Source: Tenacibaculum sp. SZ-18 (GTDB lineage Bacteria > Bacteroidota > Bacteroidia > Flavobacteriales > Flavobacteriaceae). From it: DNA of 64,000 nt. The position numbers and the translations under genes were made by a program. Positions 26,887 through 36,338 of this stretch are shown here, piece after piece (the first letter of the stretch is position 1; each line of letters begins with the position of its first letter). The notes beneath the pieces were generated by a model that was not told the origin of the DNA, searched no databases, and saw only the letters and a program-made list of their open reading frames with translations. Location: the NCBI RefSeq assembly GCF_002813915.1, contig NZ_CP019335.1, positions 3,331,777 through 3,395,776 on the forward strand, written 5' to 3'.

Positions 26887-27612
26887 CTATTCAACGTTGA
26901 AAGTAATCGGTAAAGTATAACCCACTCTTACGGCCTTACCTCTTTGTCTACCAGGTTTCATTTTAGGTAACTTTTTTACAATTCGCTCAGCCTCTTTCTT
27001 TAATCTTGGATGTGGAGCTCTTGCTTGAATACTAGTAATCGAACCATCTTTGTCAATTTTAAATTGAACAAAAATTCTTTTTTTTCCTGATGGCAATCCT
27101 AATTCGTTTGCTAATTCAGCATCGAAATACCTCTGAACGTGCTTACGCATCTTCTTATTTAAACAATCTTTCTTTTGCTGGTTTGATCCTGTACATCCAG
27201 GGAAAACTGGTACATCTTCAATGATTGAAAAAGGTACATCCTCAATTACTTCTTCTTCCTCTACTGCCTCAACGATTTCTTCAACTTCTACAGATTCAGA
27301 CTCATCAGTTTCAGTAGATTCAATAACTGTTTCTTCAATTTCCTTATCGTCTTCAACAACCTCGATTTTTTCTGGTGTTGGTGGTGGTGGAGTTACGGGT
27401 GGAGGCGGTGGTGGTGGTGGTGCATTAATTACTAAAGTCTCTTCATCAATGTCATTTCCTAAGTCCGCCACACCAAGATCACCAATAGATTTATCATAGG
27501 TCTTATGCTCAATTGCAACATATGTTACAAACAAAGCCAAAACTAAACCTAACTGAATGAACAGTTTACTGTAGTTTTCAAGGTTAAATTTTGGATTTTT
27601 CTTTATTTCCAT
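26887..27612 (-). CDS. Energy transducer TonB (polyproline copy)
   Basis: 241 residues. One membrane segment (LGLVLALFVTYVAIEH) is followed by the run PPPPPPPPVTPPPPTP, an acidic Glu/Val-rich linker of about 60 residues, and a TonB C-domain (FKIDKDGSITSIQARAPHPRLKKEAERIV, ending YTLPITFNVE). The C-domain matches that of the downstream copy at most positions, including FDAELANELGLPSGKKRI, but the linkers differ in kind: neutral-acidic here, Pro-Lys there. That suggests different receptors or motor partners. The eight-proline run needs EF-P for smooth translation, by general knowledge. Confidence 0.9.
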   Translation of the reverse strand: MEIKKNPKFNLENYSKLFIQLGLVLALFVTYVAIEHKTYDKSIGDLGVADLGNDIDEETLVINAPPPPPPPPVTPPPPTPEKIEVVEDDKEIEETVIESTETDESESVEVEEIVEAVEEEEVIEDVPFSIIEDVPVFPGCTGSNQQKKDCLNKKMRKHVQRYFDAELANELGLPSGKKRIFVQFKIDKDGSITSIQARAPHPRLKKEAERIVKKLPKMKPGRQRGKAVRVGYTLPITFNVE

Positions 27613-27661
27613 CCTAATAGTTTTTATAAGGTTTGCTAATTTAAGTAATTTATTTCGACTT

Positions 27662-28048
27662 TTACAAGCTATTTAACAATTTGGACTGCTTTTTTTCAAT
27701 ATATGTGAAAGCTAAAACTGATATGAATGCCCCTAAACTATTTGCTACCATATCTAAGTATTCAAAGGTCCTATAATCCGTCAATAGTGATTGTAGAATT
27801 TCTAAAAGGATTCCAAACAAAATCACTAATAATATCACTGCAAATTTCGTGCCCTTTTTTCTTATTGCTAACAACCATAAAAAACCAAGAACAAAATAGG
27901 CCAATGTATGAAATGCTTTATCAGAATAACTTAAACTAACTGCAGGAGCATTAATTTTAATCAAACTTAAAACAGCTATTCCTACAGTTACAACAATTGC
28001 TAAATAAATAAATTTACTCTGCAATAATTTCTTTGTAAGCATCAGCAT
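27662..28048 (-). CDS. VanZ-family membrane protein
   Basis: 128 residues with four hydrophobic segments and the family pattern [18 protein letters not shown], then [11 protein letters not shown] and [15 protein letters not shown]. VanZ proteins are small membrane proteins; a role in glycopeptide resistance is known for one, but most have no assigned function. The proposed ATG lies 35 bases inside gcvH; the next Met is two codons further on. It is the last gene of the maeB-ruvA-sprA-gcvH-vanZ run. Confidence 0.8.
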   Translation of the reverse strand: MLMLTKKLLQSKFIYLAIVVTVGIAVLSLIKINAPAVSLSYSDKAFHTLAYFVLGFLWLLAIRKKGTKFAVILLVILFGILLEILQSLLTDYRTFEYLDMVANSLGAFISVLAFTYIEKKQSKLLNSL

Positions 28049-28394
28049 CTAATAAACTATCAACTTGAGCGTTATCAGAAATCTTAACCTTAATCATCCA
28101 TCCTTCTCCGTAGGGATCAGAATTTACTAATTCTGGCTCGTCTTCTAATTTCTCATTAAATTCAATAATTTCTCCTGTTAAAGGCATAAATAAATCAGAA
28201 ACTGTTTTTACGGCTTCAACAGAACCAAAAACTTCTTCTGTTTCAACTGTCTCATCTAATGTATCTACATCTACGTATACGATATCTCCTAATTCGCTCT
28301 GAGCAAAATCAGTAATACCTATAATAGCAACATCTCCTTCAACTTTTACCCATTCGTGGTCTTTAGTATACTTTAATTCAGCTGGAATATTCAT
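28014..28394 (-). CDS. gcvH: Glycine cleavage system H protein
   Basis: 126 residues, the standard length. The lipoyl-attachment region reads [18 protein letters not shown], with the Lys in EAVKTV carrying the lipoyl group. The start ([16 protein letters not shown]) and the end are typical. H protein shuttles the aminomethyl group between the P, T and L proteins, none of which is in the window. It follows sprA by 29 bases on the minus strand and is overlapped by the VanZ gene. Confidence 0.95.
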   Translation of the reverse strand: MNIPAELKYTKDHEWVKVEGDVAIIGITDFAQSELGDIVYVDVDTLDETVETEEVFGSVEAVKTVSDLFMPLTGEIIEFNEKLEDEPELVNSDPYGEGWMIKVKISDNAQVDSLLDADAYKEIIAE

Positions 28395-28423
28395 TGTAGT
28401 TTTATTTTATGTGTTTTAAAATT

Positions 28424-31400
28424 TTAGTTTCCTAAGTTATATACTATGTTAAATCCTGCATTAATCGATTGACGGGGGAAATTTGTTGAAATTGCATAAT
28501 CAAACGTATTATGATTATAATAAAAAGAAGCTCTTAAATTACTATTCAAATTATAATCTGCTAAAAACTTCAACCCAAACAATCGTTCTCCACCGGTTAT
28601 TTGATTATTCTGCTCGTCTACCGACCTAATCAGTGTTAAATTATCTCTTAGTGAAATATCTGCTCTCAAATTAATATCTCCTTTAAGAGTTTCTTTTTTA
28701 CCAGTGATTCTTGTTATCATTTTAACATCTTTAATTCGATATCCAAAACCAAAAATAAACTCAGTCCCTTTAATATCAGTTAAGGTGTTATTGTTAAAGT
28801 TCAAGGATAAACTTCTATCCTTTTTAATTTCACCTCTCAAAGAAAATGAATTCCTCATTTTCATATCCACTTTTATAAGTGGTGAAAACTCATCGATTAA
28901 TGTTGCCGACGAAATTAATAATTCTGGTTGATAATTCCCCGAATTATTTGTTAAGCTTAAGTCGTTTTCATCGTATTGTAAATTATTAGTGAAATTAGCA
29001 ATTGTATACGATGATTTATAACTATGAGAAAGCGTAAATGAAGAGAAGTTTTTCTTAAACCACTTTAACTTCATTAAACCATTATAACGCATAGTCCAGT
29101 TTGGTAATGGAATATTCCTGAAAATGTCTGTACTTGTCGAGTTAGCATTGGTACCTGAATAAGCAGCTAGAAATGCAGGCAGCATTGCTTGTTGACCATT
29201 TCTTTTAAAACCTGGATTATTATTGTTTGGATCAATATCATTTACAATTATACCACGTTCTGCAGCGATTCTGTTTGCTATAATATCTCTATTGTCTAAA
29301 AAGTTCTGATACAACGCATCTCCATCTGTAAACATGGTTCCTAACATGAAATGACTCGTGCTATAATTTCCAGTTTCAAATGCTCTTAAGGCTGGATTTT
29401 GTTCGTAATCGTTATTATTTGTGGGATCTCCGCCGGGTTTTAATATTACATCTAACTGTTGTGTGATGTTAGATGTCTTAATTCTATTACCTCTTAAATC
29501 TATTGTAAAGTCTTTTAAAGGTTTAATAGAAATATTATAATCCAAATTATCATTTCTAGTTCTTCCATAATTCTGGTTATAATAATCCGCGTTCGCATCA
29601 CGGGTAATTAACCAACCGTTAGAGATAGCTTCATTTAACATTTCCGTTTGACTACCAAAAACAAAACCTAAAGTTGGCGCAACACTACCGTTATAATTAC
29701 TTCTTCCTAAGAAACCAACTGAAGGACGGAATCCTTGTAATAGAGTTCCACTTTCACGAGAATAATTAATCTTAGCTCTTTTAACAGAAGTCAACACATC
29801 ATAGGTTCCTTTTAAAAGTTTCTTACCGAATGAGGCATTCTTCTTTAATTTTATTGGTTGAGATTTCGCTCCATTACTTCCAAGAGCTACACCTTTTTTC
29901 TGACCACTTACTGCTTTTCTTTGACTCTTTTTAAGAAATAAATTCTCTAAACCAATTGTTTTATAAAAACGTTTAAAATCGATAGTTGCTCCAATTGTAT
30001 GCTTATTGGCATTCTGAATCATATTACCAACTTTATCTTCGATACTTACCTCTACTGGGATTCCGTTTACCTCTTCCGTAATCGTACTTCTAGAAGAAGC
30101 TTGCCAATCAAAATCGGCAGTGTATCCATAATCTGAGGTTATAAAACTTAGATATGGTAGTTTATTAATTGGAACTTTATAAGTAGCGTTTAATGTTTGA
30201 TGGTATTGATTTCTTCTTCCGAAAGTAAAAAACTTATCGAAAATTTCTAGCTTTTCATCTTGACCAAAACTATCATAGATGTAATTATTAGTAGCGTTGA
30301 AATTTAACTGTAACGACTTTGATAAATCAAATGCAATTGTATAATCCCAATCAAACAAAAATCTACGTTGAATTAATTCTGGTTGTGGTGTTAAACCTTC
30401 AATTAAATTTCTTGATTGCTGTAAATTATAATTTCTGTTAATCTTAGAATTCACAGTTAAGTTTTTCGGAACTGGATTAAAGTTTAAATCTTTAATAAAA
30501 CGCCAGTGTCTTCCTTTAAATATTTTAGACTTTTTGAAAGGTTCAATCACGAATGGAGTAAAGTTAAAGTTATAATTTAATCCAGCCATTAAATTTTGAT
30601 TAACGAATCTTTCAATGTTATAATCTTTATGAAACTCTTCACTAAAAGAATAAGAAGCGGCGATATTTTCTACATCGTAGAATTTTGGTTTTTTATCACT
30701 TTTCGGATTTCTATTCTTCTTAACATTAATGAAACTAATACTTTTTCTTCTTGTATAATCCTGAGCATTTTCAGCATTTCTCTGCGCTTGTGCAGATCCT
30801 TTGGATTTAGCATCTTCTAAAACAACATCTTGATATTGCGGATCGAATTTTGGATCGATAAATTCTTCTCCATAACTATAACTCATAGGAACTTGCATGT
30901 TCCATTTCTTAGGCATCATTTTACCTAACTGAACATTTGTTGAAACGTTATATTGTTTCTGTTCCTCTAAACTTCTTTCTTGTACACGTTGATCAACATT
31001 TCCAAATCCAACTGTTGACATACGACCAGCTAAAGACAAATCAATTACATCTGCAAAGTTGGTGTCTGCATTTAAAACTGCCGCCCAACCACCTTGATTA
31101 TCAAATCCTACGGCTCTTAACTCGTTAAACCAAACTTCTACACTTCTATCGTTTAAAGTTGTATTCTTTACTCCTAACATAACAGTTCTCACTTGAGCTA
31201 GAGTTGGATTACCTTTTACTTTTATAATTAATCCATTTGAATCAGTTCCAGAATATATATCAGCAGGAGAAACATTTGCTCCATCTCTATCTAATTTTAA
31301 TGTTGACAAGTCTGTCATTAAAATATCAAGATTATTTTCTTCTGGCCAAACTTCTAATGGAGAATTACTCGATGTAGATAAGATTAATGGTTTCTCAATT

Positions 31401-34400
31401 TCGTAATAGTTTTCATTTAAATCTGTTCCCAAACGAATAATAGCAGACATGTCATTGTCAGAAACTGTTTTTCCAGGAACTTGTTCTGCATGTAAAAACA
31501 TTCTTAAATTTTTATAACGACGTAAATCAATACTAATATTTTTAAAAATTGCTCTTGCCTTTCCTGGTTCTAAATCATTTACCGTTATCGTAGAAGATTG
31601 CTCATTCTGACGTTGAATTCTATTGGTTCCTTGTAATTGTTCTCTAGTAATTCCTGGAGGCAATTCATATCGATCATCGTTTTGCTCAATACTTACAACT
31701 CCAACCTCAAAATTATTTAAATCATCATTATCTAAATCTTGTTCAGGAATTGTTGGATCCAATGTTCTCGTATAACGTCTCCAGTCTCCACGAACTAACT
31801 CTAGTTCTGCAAAACGGGTTACAACCGGCATGTTGAACTCAGTTAAATACATTCGCATAAAACGAATACTATTAAAATCGGTAATTCCACCTACTGCTTG
31901 CGTAAATCCATTTCGTACAGGAATTCTAAATTGATACCATGTTGTACTTCTCGTTTCACCATTTGGTAATGTAACTGGCTCAGATTTTACATCTACAATG
32001 AAGTTATTCCCTTTTACTAAATCACTTTTTCGTAATGAAACCTCATATTCGAAATATGCGCTTACAGGATCCATTGTTTGATCTCGATTTAAATCTTCAA
32101 CATCTGGATAGGTAGATCCAGAAGTTGGAAAATCTTCTCCAGATTGATCAGTCGTTGGTGAATTTCCTTCGGTTCCGTTATAATTTTTATAACGAGTAAG
32201 AATAGAAGCGTTTGAAGCATCCAAGTCTCCACTTCTAAAAAATTGAAAATTATCTCCTGATAAATCTTCTTGGTTAAGTCTTGTTACATCAATATTAATT
32301 GGCAAACTTGAATCATTATTGATTCTGTCTATTAGATTTCTCTCTTGGCTATCTGAAAGTCCATCTAAACCTATATCTTGTTGCGTTCTTTCATCTGCAT
32401 CTGCGCTAAATGCGTATAAAATAGATGGGTTTCTTGGAATAGTACCCATATTTGTATCAACTTGTGGTACTGGATTCTGAGTTGTTGATAACCCATTTTC
32501 AAATTGTTTTTGTGAATCTCTAAGGATATCTTCAGAAATACTCCCTAAGTTGATAAATAATTTTCCTTGATTTACTTGATTTTGCGGATCAACTCCAGCC
32601 GGTAATCCCTCTTCTGGGGTAATAGAATATCCTTCATACGGGTCCATTAACCAAAACTGAATATATTCAACGTTTGCTTGTTCGAAATTATTTGTAGTTG
32701 TTAATGCACGCATAATTCCTCCCCAGTTTTGATTGGGGTTGACAAATGTTCCGTCTCCATTTAACTCTGTTGTTTCTGTATTGAAATTGTAAGGACCTCT
32801 TTCACTTGGAAAATATGCTAAATCTAATGTTCTTACTAAATTTATTTGAGTGATATCTAAATCTGTATTTGGAAATAATTCAGAGAAACTAATCTGTCGA
32901 ACTTCATTTCTTGATAGTTCTATATCGGTAATATTTGAAGGTCTATTTGTACTATTTGAATAAAATAACTGATCAATACTATACCATGATAATTTACCTC
33001 TTCTAAAATTATACCTTGGATCATTTGTCGCTTCGGCGAAATCCTGAGACAATGGAGTACTTGCCAAAAACCATTGTTGTGGAGAAGTTAAATTAATTGG
33101 AATTTGAGTTGCCTCGAAATCATCCAAATATGAAGTTGCTGTTCCGTTTACATCAATACCACTCGGTGAACCCGGTAATAAATATGCCATATCTGCACGA
33201 ACCGATATATTTGATGGTGCATCTGTTTCCACAAAAGGAAGTTTATTTGCCAGCTTCGTGAAATATGGGATTTCCGAGGAGAAATCTACATTCAAACCTA
33301 ACATGACATTATCAATAGGTTCCGCTCCAAAATTAACTTTAGGAGTTATGGGTCTTTCGCTAACATTTAAAAATGTTCCTCCAATGATAAAGTTTTCATT
33401 TATTTTATGCTCAATATCAACTCCTAAAAATGTCTTTCTTTGTTGATTAAAAAATGTATTATTTTCTACAGATGCATTGATTGGAACACCTGATGCTTCT
33501 AATCCTGGATCTAAAATTTGAACTCTACCTAACTGATAATCTACTACATAATCTACTCCTTCTACCAAAGTTCTTCCTCCAGCTGAAACTCTAACTGAAC
33601 CTCTTGGAATATTAAACGCTCCTAACGAAATACCTCTACTAGCCTCCGATTTAAAATATCCTTTTAAGAAAAACTTATCCTTATTTTGAAATTCATTTTT
33701 TGCCTGAACTTTAGTTGTTAAATAAAGATCCTTGAATAAATATTTTGATTGATCAACCGCATCAGTAATTTTTGTTTCTAAATCAATTCCAAATGGTTCG
33801 GCTTCTGGAAAGTAAATTAATCCCTTATCAGAATTCACAGTAATTCCTTCGACAAAATCAAAAAAACCGTCTCCACCATCGACCTTAAACTGACTTTGAT
33901 CTAACTTATCAATATTGAATAAGTTTATTAATGTTCTATTTTGTAAATCTGTTTGTTGAGCATTTTGTAATGTGTTTTGTAAAATTCCCGTTTCATCGTC
34001 ACGATACAATAACTCAAAACGAAAACCTTCTTGGCGTAAAGGATATGCTCCTAAAGCATAAACATTTTTCATCATTAGTCTCCAAGTCGGTGCAGGGATG
34101 AATGTTGGAGGAGTATTGGTTCCTATTTCTCTCCTTGTTGTTAAAATTTCACTACGTAATAATTTAACAGCAATATTTGATGGTGCGTTGATCCCATCAT
34201 TTGAAAATTCACCAACTTTAAAAACTGTTTCGTTATTCGAAGCACCTACAACTGTATACTCATATGCTACCGCTAATACTTCTCCATCATTTAACCTTCT
34301 ATTTAAAGAAATGAAACCTAACTGAGGATGTAATGTATATTCGTTTGATTGTAATTTTCTTGCATTTTGAAGATAAGAATAATCATTACCTTGAATCATT

Positions 34401-35680
34401 TCTACTGGCAAAGAAGCATCTAAAGTTCCCACCTCACGAATTCCGCCAGAAGTAACACTCAATAAATCATTAATATTATTTACCCCATTATAAGGAATTG
34501 GTGTTCCTTGTACACTAACTGGATTTGAAACAACATCTACATAATTTTCTTGAGGAATACCGGTTGAAAGATTTGCACTTACCATATTTTCTAAATCAGA
34601 CTCTCCTATATCTGCAAAGGCGACAATACTTCTGTAATCTTGTACATTCTGATTTCTGTTAGTAATCCAAACTTCAATTCGGTTAATATTAACTGGACTA
34701 CTAACTAATGGATAATTAGATAATGCTTTACTGTAGTTCTCTCTGAAGTATTGAGATAAAAAGAAGTGTCTGTCATTATCATAATCCGTAACCCGCAACT
34801 CAAACGGCTCTATTACAGCACCACCTTCTGCAACAACATTTCTTGATTGAGAATTTTGTTGCGAAAAAGCCGTACGAATCGTTGTTTTTCCGAATTGAAA
34901 ATCTGCACGAACTCCAAAAAGAGCTTGAGCACCATTAATTAATGAGTTTTTAATTGGCAAGTTTACGTTACCCGCATCAATTTTCTGTATAATATCATCT
35001 TCTGTTGGCGTATATTCAACTTTAATGATATTTTGAAAATCGAAAGTAGATTGTGTATCGTAATTTGCAGTTACTTGTAAACGTTTTCCAACTTTTGCTT
35101 GAATACTTGCACTAATTTGCTGATCAAAATCAAAAGTAAAACTGCTTTGATTCTCGACAGATATTTGAGGATTTTCAGTATTCTGATAAATCCCACCTAA
35201 CTTTATACTTATTTGACCAGTTGGAATTACCTCAACTTCATTTCCTCCAAAAACGTTTTCGAAAAACTTGGAATTGACATAATATTTTGGAAGAAGATTT
35301 TTTCGTTTTTTATCGTTTCCTTTTTTGTTTGGATTTGCGGCATCTACTTTTTCTCTGAAATAAGATTTTAAATCGTTTTTTAATTTAAACTTATCGTATT
35401 CGCGAGGTGTCATATAAATTGGAGTTCCAATAACGTAATCTCCAATCTTTTCAACAATCACAAACTTATTAATAGCTTTATCGTATCGAACTTGAATATC
35501 TGTTGGATTGTTTAAAAAGAGATGAGCCTTTTGTGCAAAATTAAAATTATACTTTAATGGAACGATGCTATCTTTTTTTGCTGGAATAGAATCTTTCTTA
35601 TTTGTACTCTGAGCAAATGAAACAACACTTACTAGTATAGCAAGTGCTGTAAAAAATCTATTACGAAAATGTTTTCTCAA
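28424..35680 (-). CDS. sprA: SprA, type IX secretion system translocon barrel
   Basis: 2418 residues, the usual length for SprA (Sov). A signal peptide (MRKHFRNRFFTALAILVSVVSFA) is followed by repeated beta-strand-rich sequence over the whole length, as expected for the very large 36-strand outer-membrane barrel through which T9SS cargo passes. Recognisable stretches include the N-terminal TPREYDKFKLKNDLKSYF and the C-terminal YNHNTFDYAISTNFPRQSIN, ending in an aromatic-rich strand. It lies 6 bases after ruvA, the gene order found in many Flavobacteriaceae. No frameshift is seen. With PorZ at 49.2-51.5 kb this shows the organism has a T9SS, and so probably exports enzymes and perhaps glides. 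Confidence 0.95.
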   Translation of the reverse strand: MRKHFRNRFFTALAILVSVVSFAQSTNKKDSIPAKKDSIVPLKYNFNFAQKAHLFLNNPTDIQVRYDKAINKFVIVEKIGDYVIGTPIYMTPREYDKFKLKNDLKSYFREKVDAANPNKKGNDKKRKNLLPKYYVNSKFFENVFGGNEVEVIPTGQISIKLGGIYQNTENPQISVENQSSFTFDFDQQISASIQAKVGKRLQVTANYDTQSTFDFQNIIKVEYTPTEDDIIQKIDAGNVNLPIKNSLINGAQALFGVRADFQFGKTTIRTAFSQQNSQSRNVVAEGGAVIEPFELRVTDYDNDRHFFLSQYFRENYSKALSNYPLVSSPVNINRIEVWITNRNQNVQDYRSIVAFADIGESDLENMVSANLSTGIPQENYVDVVSNPVSVQGTPIPYNGVNNINDLLSVTSGGIREVGTLDASLPVEMIQGNDYSYLQNARKLQSNEYTLHPQLGFISLNRRLNDGEVLAVAYEYTVVGASNNETVFKVGEFSNDGINAPSNIAVKLLRSEILTTRREIGTNTPPTFIPAPTWRLMMKNVYALGAYPLRQEGFRFELLYRDDETGILQNTLQNAQQTDLQNRTLINLFNIDKLDQSQFKVDGGDGFFDFVEGITVNSDKGLIYFPEAEPFGIDLETKITDAVDQSKYLFKDLYLTTKVQAKNEFQNKDKFFLKGYFKSEASRGISLGAFNIPRGSVRVSAGGRTLVEGVDYVVDYQLGRVQILDPGLEASGVPINASVENNTFFNQQRKTFLGVDIEHKINENFIIGGTFLNVSERPITPKVNFGAEPIDNVMLGLNVDFSSEIPYFTKLANKLPFVETDAPSNISVRADMAYLLPGSPSGIDVNGTATSYLDDFEATQIPINLTSPQQWFLASTPLSQDFAEATNDPRYNFRRGKLSWYSIDQLFYSNSTNRPSNITDIELSRNEVRQISFSELFPNTDLDITQINLVRTLDLAYFPSERGPYNFNTETTELNGDGTFVNPNQNWGGIMRALTTTNNFEQANVEYIQFWLMDPYEGYSITPEEGLPAGVDPQNQVNQGKLFINLGSISEDILRDSQKQFENGLSTTQNPVPQVDTNMGTIPRNPSILYAFSADADERTQQDIGLDGLSDSQERNLIDRINNDSSLPINIDVTRLNQEDLSGDNFQFFRSGDLDASNASILTRYKNYNGTEGNSPTTDQSGEDFPTSGSTYPDVEDLNRDQTMDPVSAYFEYEVSLRKSDLVKGNNFIVDVKSEPVTLPNGETRSTTWYQFRIPVRNGFTQAVGGITDFNSIRFMRMYLTEFNMPVVTRFAELELVRGDWRRYTRTLDPTIPEQDLDNDDLNNFEVGVVSIEQNDDRYELPPGITREQLQGTNRIQRQNEQSSTITVNDLEPGKARAIFKNISIDLRRYKNLRMFLHAEQVPGKTVSDNDMSAIIRLGTDLNENYYEIEKPLILSTSSNSPLEVWPEENNLDILMTDLSTLKLDRDGANVSPADIYSGTDSNGLIIKVKGNPTLAQVRTVMLGVKNTTLNDRSVEVWFNELRAVGFDNQGGWAAVLNADTNFADVIDLSLAGRMSTVGFGNVDQRVQERSLEEQKQYNVSTNVQLGKMMPKKWNMQVPMSYSYGEEFIDPKFDPQYQDVVLEDAKSKGSAQAQRNAENAQDYTRRKSISFINVKKNRNPKSDKKPKFYDVENIAASYSFSEEFHKDYNIERFVNQNLMAGLNYNFNFTPFVIEPFKKSKIFKGRHWRFIKDLNFNPVPKNLTVNSKINRNYNLQQSRNLIEGLTPQPELIQRRFLFDWDYTIAFDLSKSLQLNFNATNNYIYDSFGQDEKLEIFDKFFTFGRRNQYHQTLNATYKVPINKLPYLSFITSDYGYTADFDWQASSRSTITEEVNGIPVEVSIEDKVGNMIQNANKHTIGATIDFKRFYKTIGLENLFLKKSQRKAVSGQKKGVALGSNGAKSQPIKLKKNASFGKKLLKGTYDVLTSVKRAKINYSRESGTLLQGFRPSVGFLGRSNYNGSVAPTLGFVFGSQTEMLNEAISNGWLITRDANADYYNQNYGRTRNDNLDYNISIKPLKDFTIDLRGNRIKTSNITQQLDVILKPGGDPTNNNDYEQNPALRAFETGNYSTSHFMLGTMFTDGDALYQNFLDNRDIIANRIAAERGIIVNDIDPNNNNPGFKRNGQQAMLPAFLAAYSGTNANSTSTDIFRNIPLPNWTMRYNGLMKLKWFKKNFSSFTLSHSYKSSYTIANFTNNLQYDENDLSLTNNSGNYQPELLISSATLIDEFSPLIKVDMKMRNSFSLRGEIKKDRSLSLNFNNNTLTDIKGTEFIFGFGYRIKDVKMITRITGKKETLKGDINLRADISLRDNLTLIRSVDEQNNQITGGERLFGLKFLADYNLNSNLRASFYYNHNTFDYAISTNFPRQSINAGFNIVYNLGN

Positions 35681-35686
35681 CTTCTT

Positions 35687-36268
35687 TTACAAGTTTTTAA
35701 GTGCCTTTTTTATCAGCTCTTCCACAGACGCCGATGGCGATTCTTTTAATATGTTGGTAATTACTTTGTCTGACTGTTTTCGAGTAAATCCTAAAACCTC
35801 TAATGCAGATAACGCTTCTTCTTTATTAGTATTGCTCTCAGTTACAGAAACTTCGTCAATATTAAACGTTTTTAAGATTTTCTCTTTTAAATCGATGATA
35901 ACCCTTTGTGCTGTTTTGGATCCTATTCCCTTAACCGATTGAATCAATTTTACATTCTCAGATGCAATTGCATGCTGAACATCCTCTGCGGTCATTGAAG
36001 ACAACATTGTTCTTGCGATGCTAGGTCCAACTCCTGAAACAGAAATAAGTAACTTAAATACTTCTCGCTCAACCTTATCAATGAAACCGTAGAGCGTATG
36101 TGCATCTTCTCTTATTGAAAGATGCGTATATAACTTTACATTTTCATCCGTTGGAAGTGATCCGTAGGTGTTTAGTGAAATATTCAGTAGGTATCCTAAT
36201 CCGTTGCAATCTACCACAACGTAGGTAGGATTTTTCTCTACCAATCTTCCTTTTATTTGGGTAATCAT
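35687..36268 (-). CDS. ruvA: Holliday junction branch migration protein RuvA
   Basis: 193 residues. The N-terminal OB-fold begins MITQIKGRLVEKNPTYVVVDCNGLGY, the helix-hairpin-helix pair includes LLISVSGVGPSIARTML and LIQSVKGIGSKTAQRVIIDLK, and the third domain (EALSALEVLGFTRKQ) that touches RuvB closes the protein. RuvA tetramers hold the four-way junction open. It sits between maeB and sprA, all on the minus strand. A TACTTTAG (36290-36297) on the minus strand upstream could be a -7 box. Confidence 0.96.
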   Translation of the reverse strand: MITQIKGRLVEKNPTYVVVDCNGLGYLLNISLNTYGSLPTDENVKLYTHLSIREDAHTLYGFIDKVEREVFKLLISVSGVGPSIARTMLSSMTAEDVQHAIASENVKLIQSVKGIGSKTAQRVIIDLKEKILKTFNIDEVSVTESNTNKEEALSALEVLGFTRKQSDKVITNILKESPSASVEELIKKALKNL

Positions 36269-36338
36269 TTGTTTTTGTGTAACCGACGCCTAAAGTAGCA
36301 AAATTTTTAGGATTGTAAAACCTGTATTTTACTCCTTA

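Noticed and set aside
27340..27430. CRISPR-like or tandem repeat array
   Set aside because: The GGTGG repeats are proline codons of TonB on the minus strand, with no spacer structure.
27221..27499. Plus-strand open frame rich in Ser and Gly opposite TonB
   Set aside because: It is the antisense of the polyproline/acidic linker; its composition follows from the coding strand.
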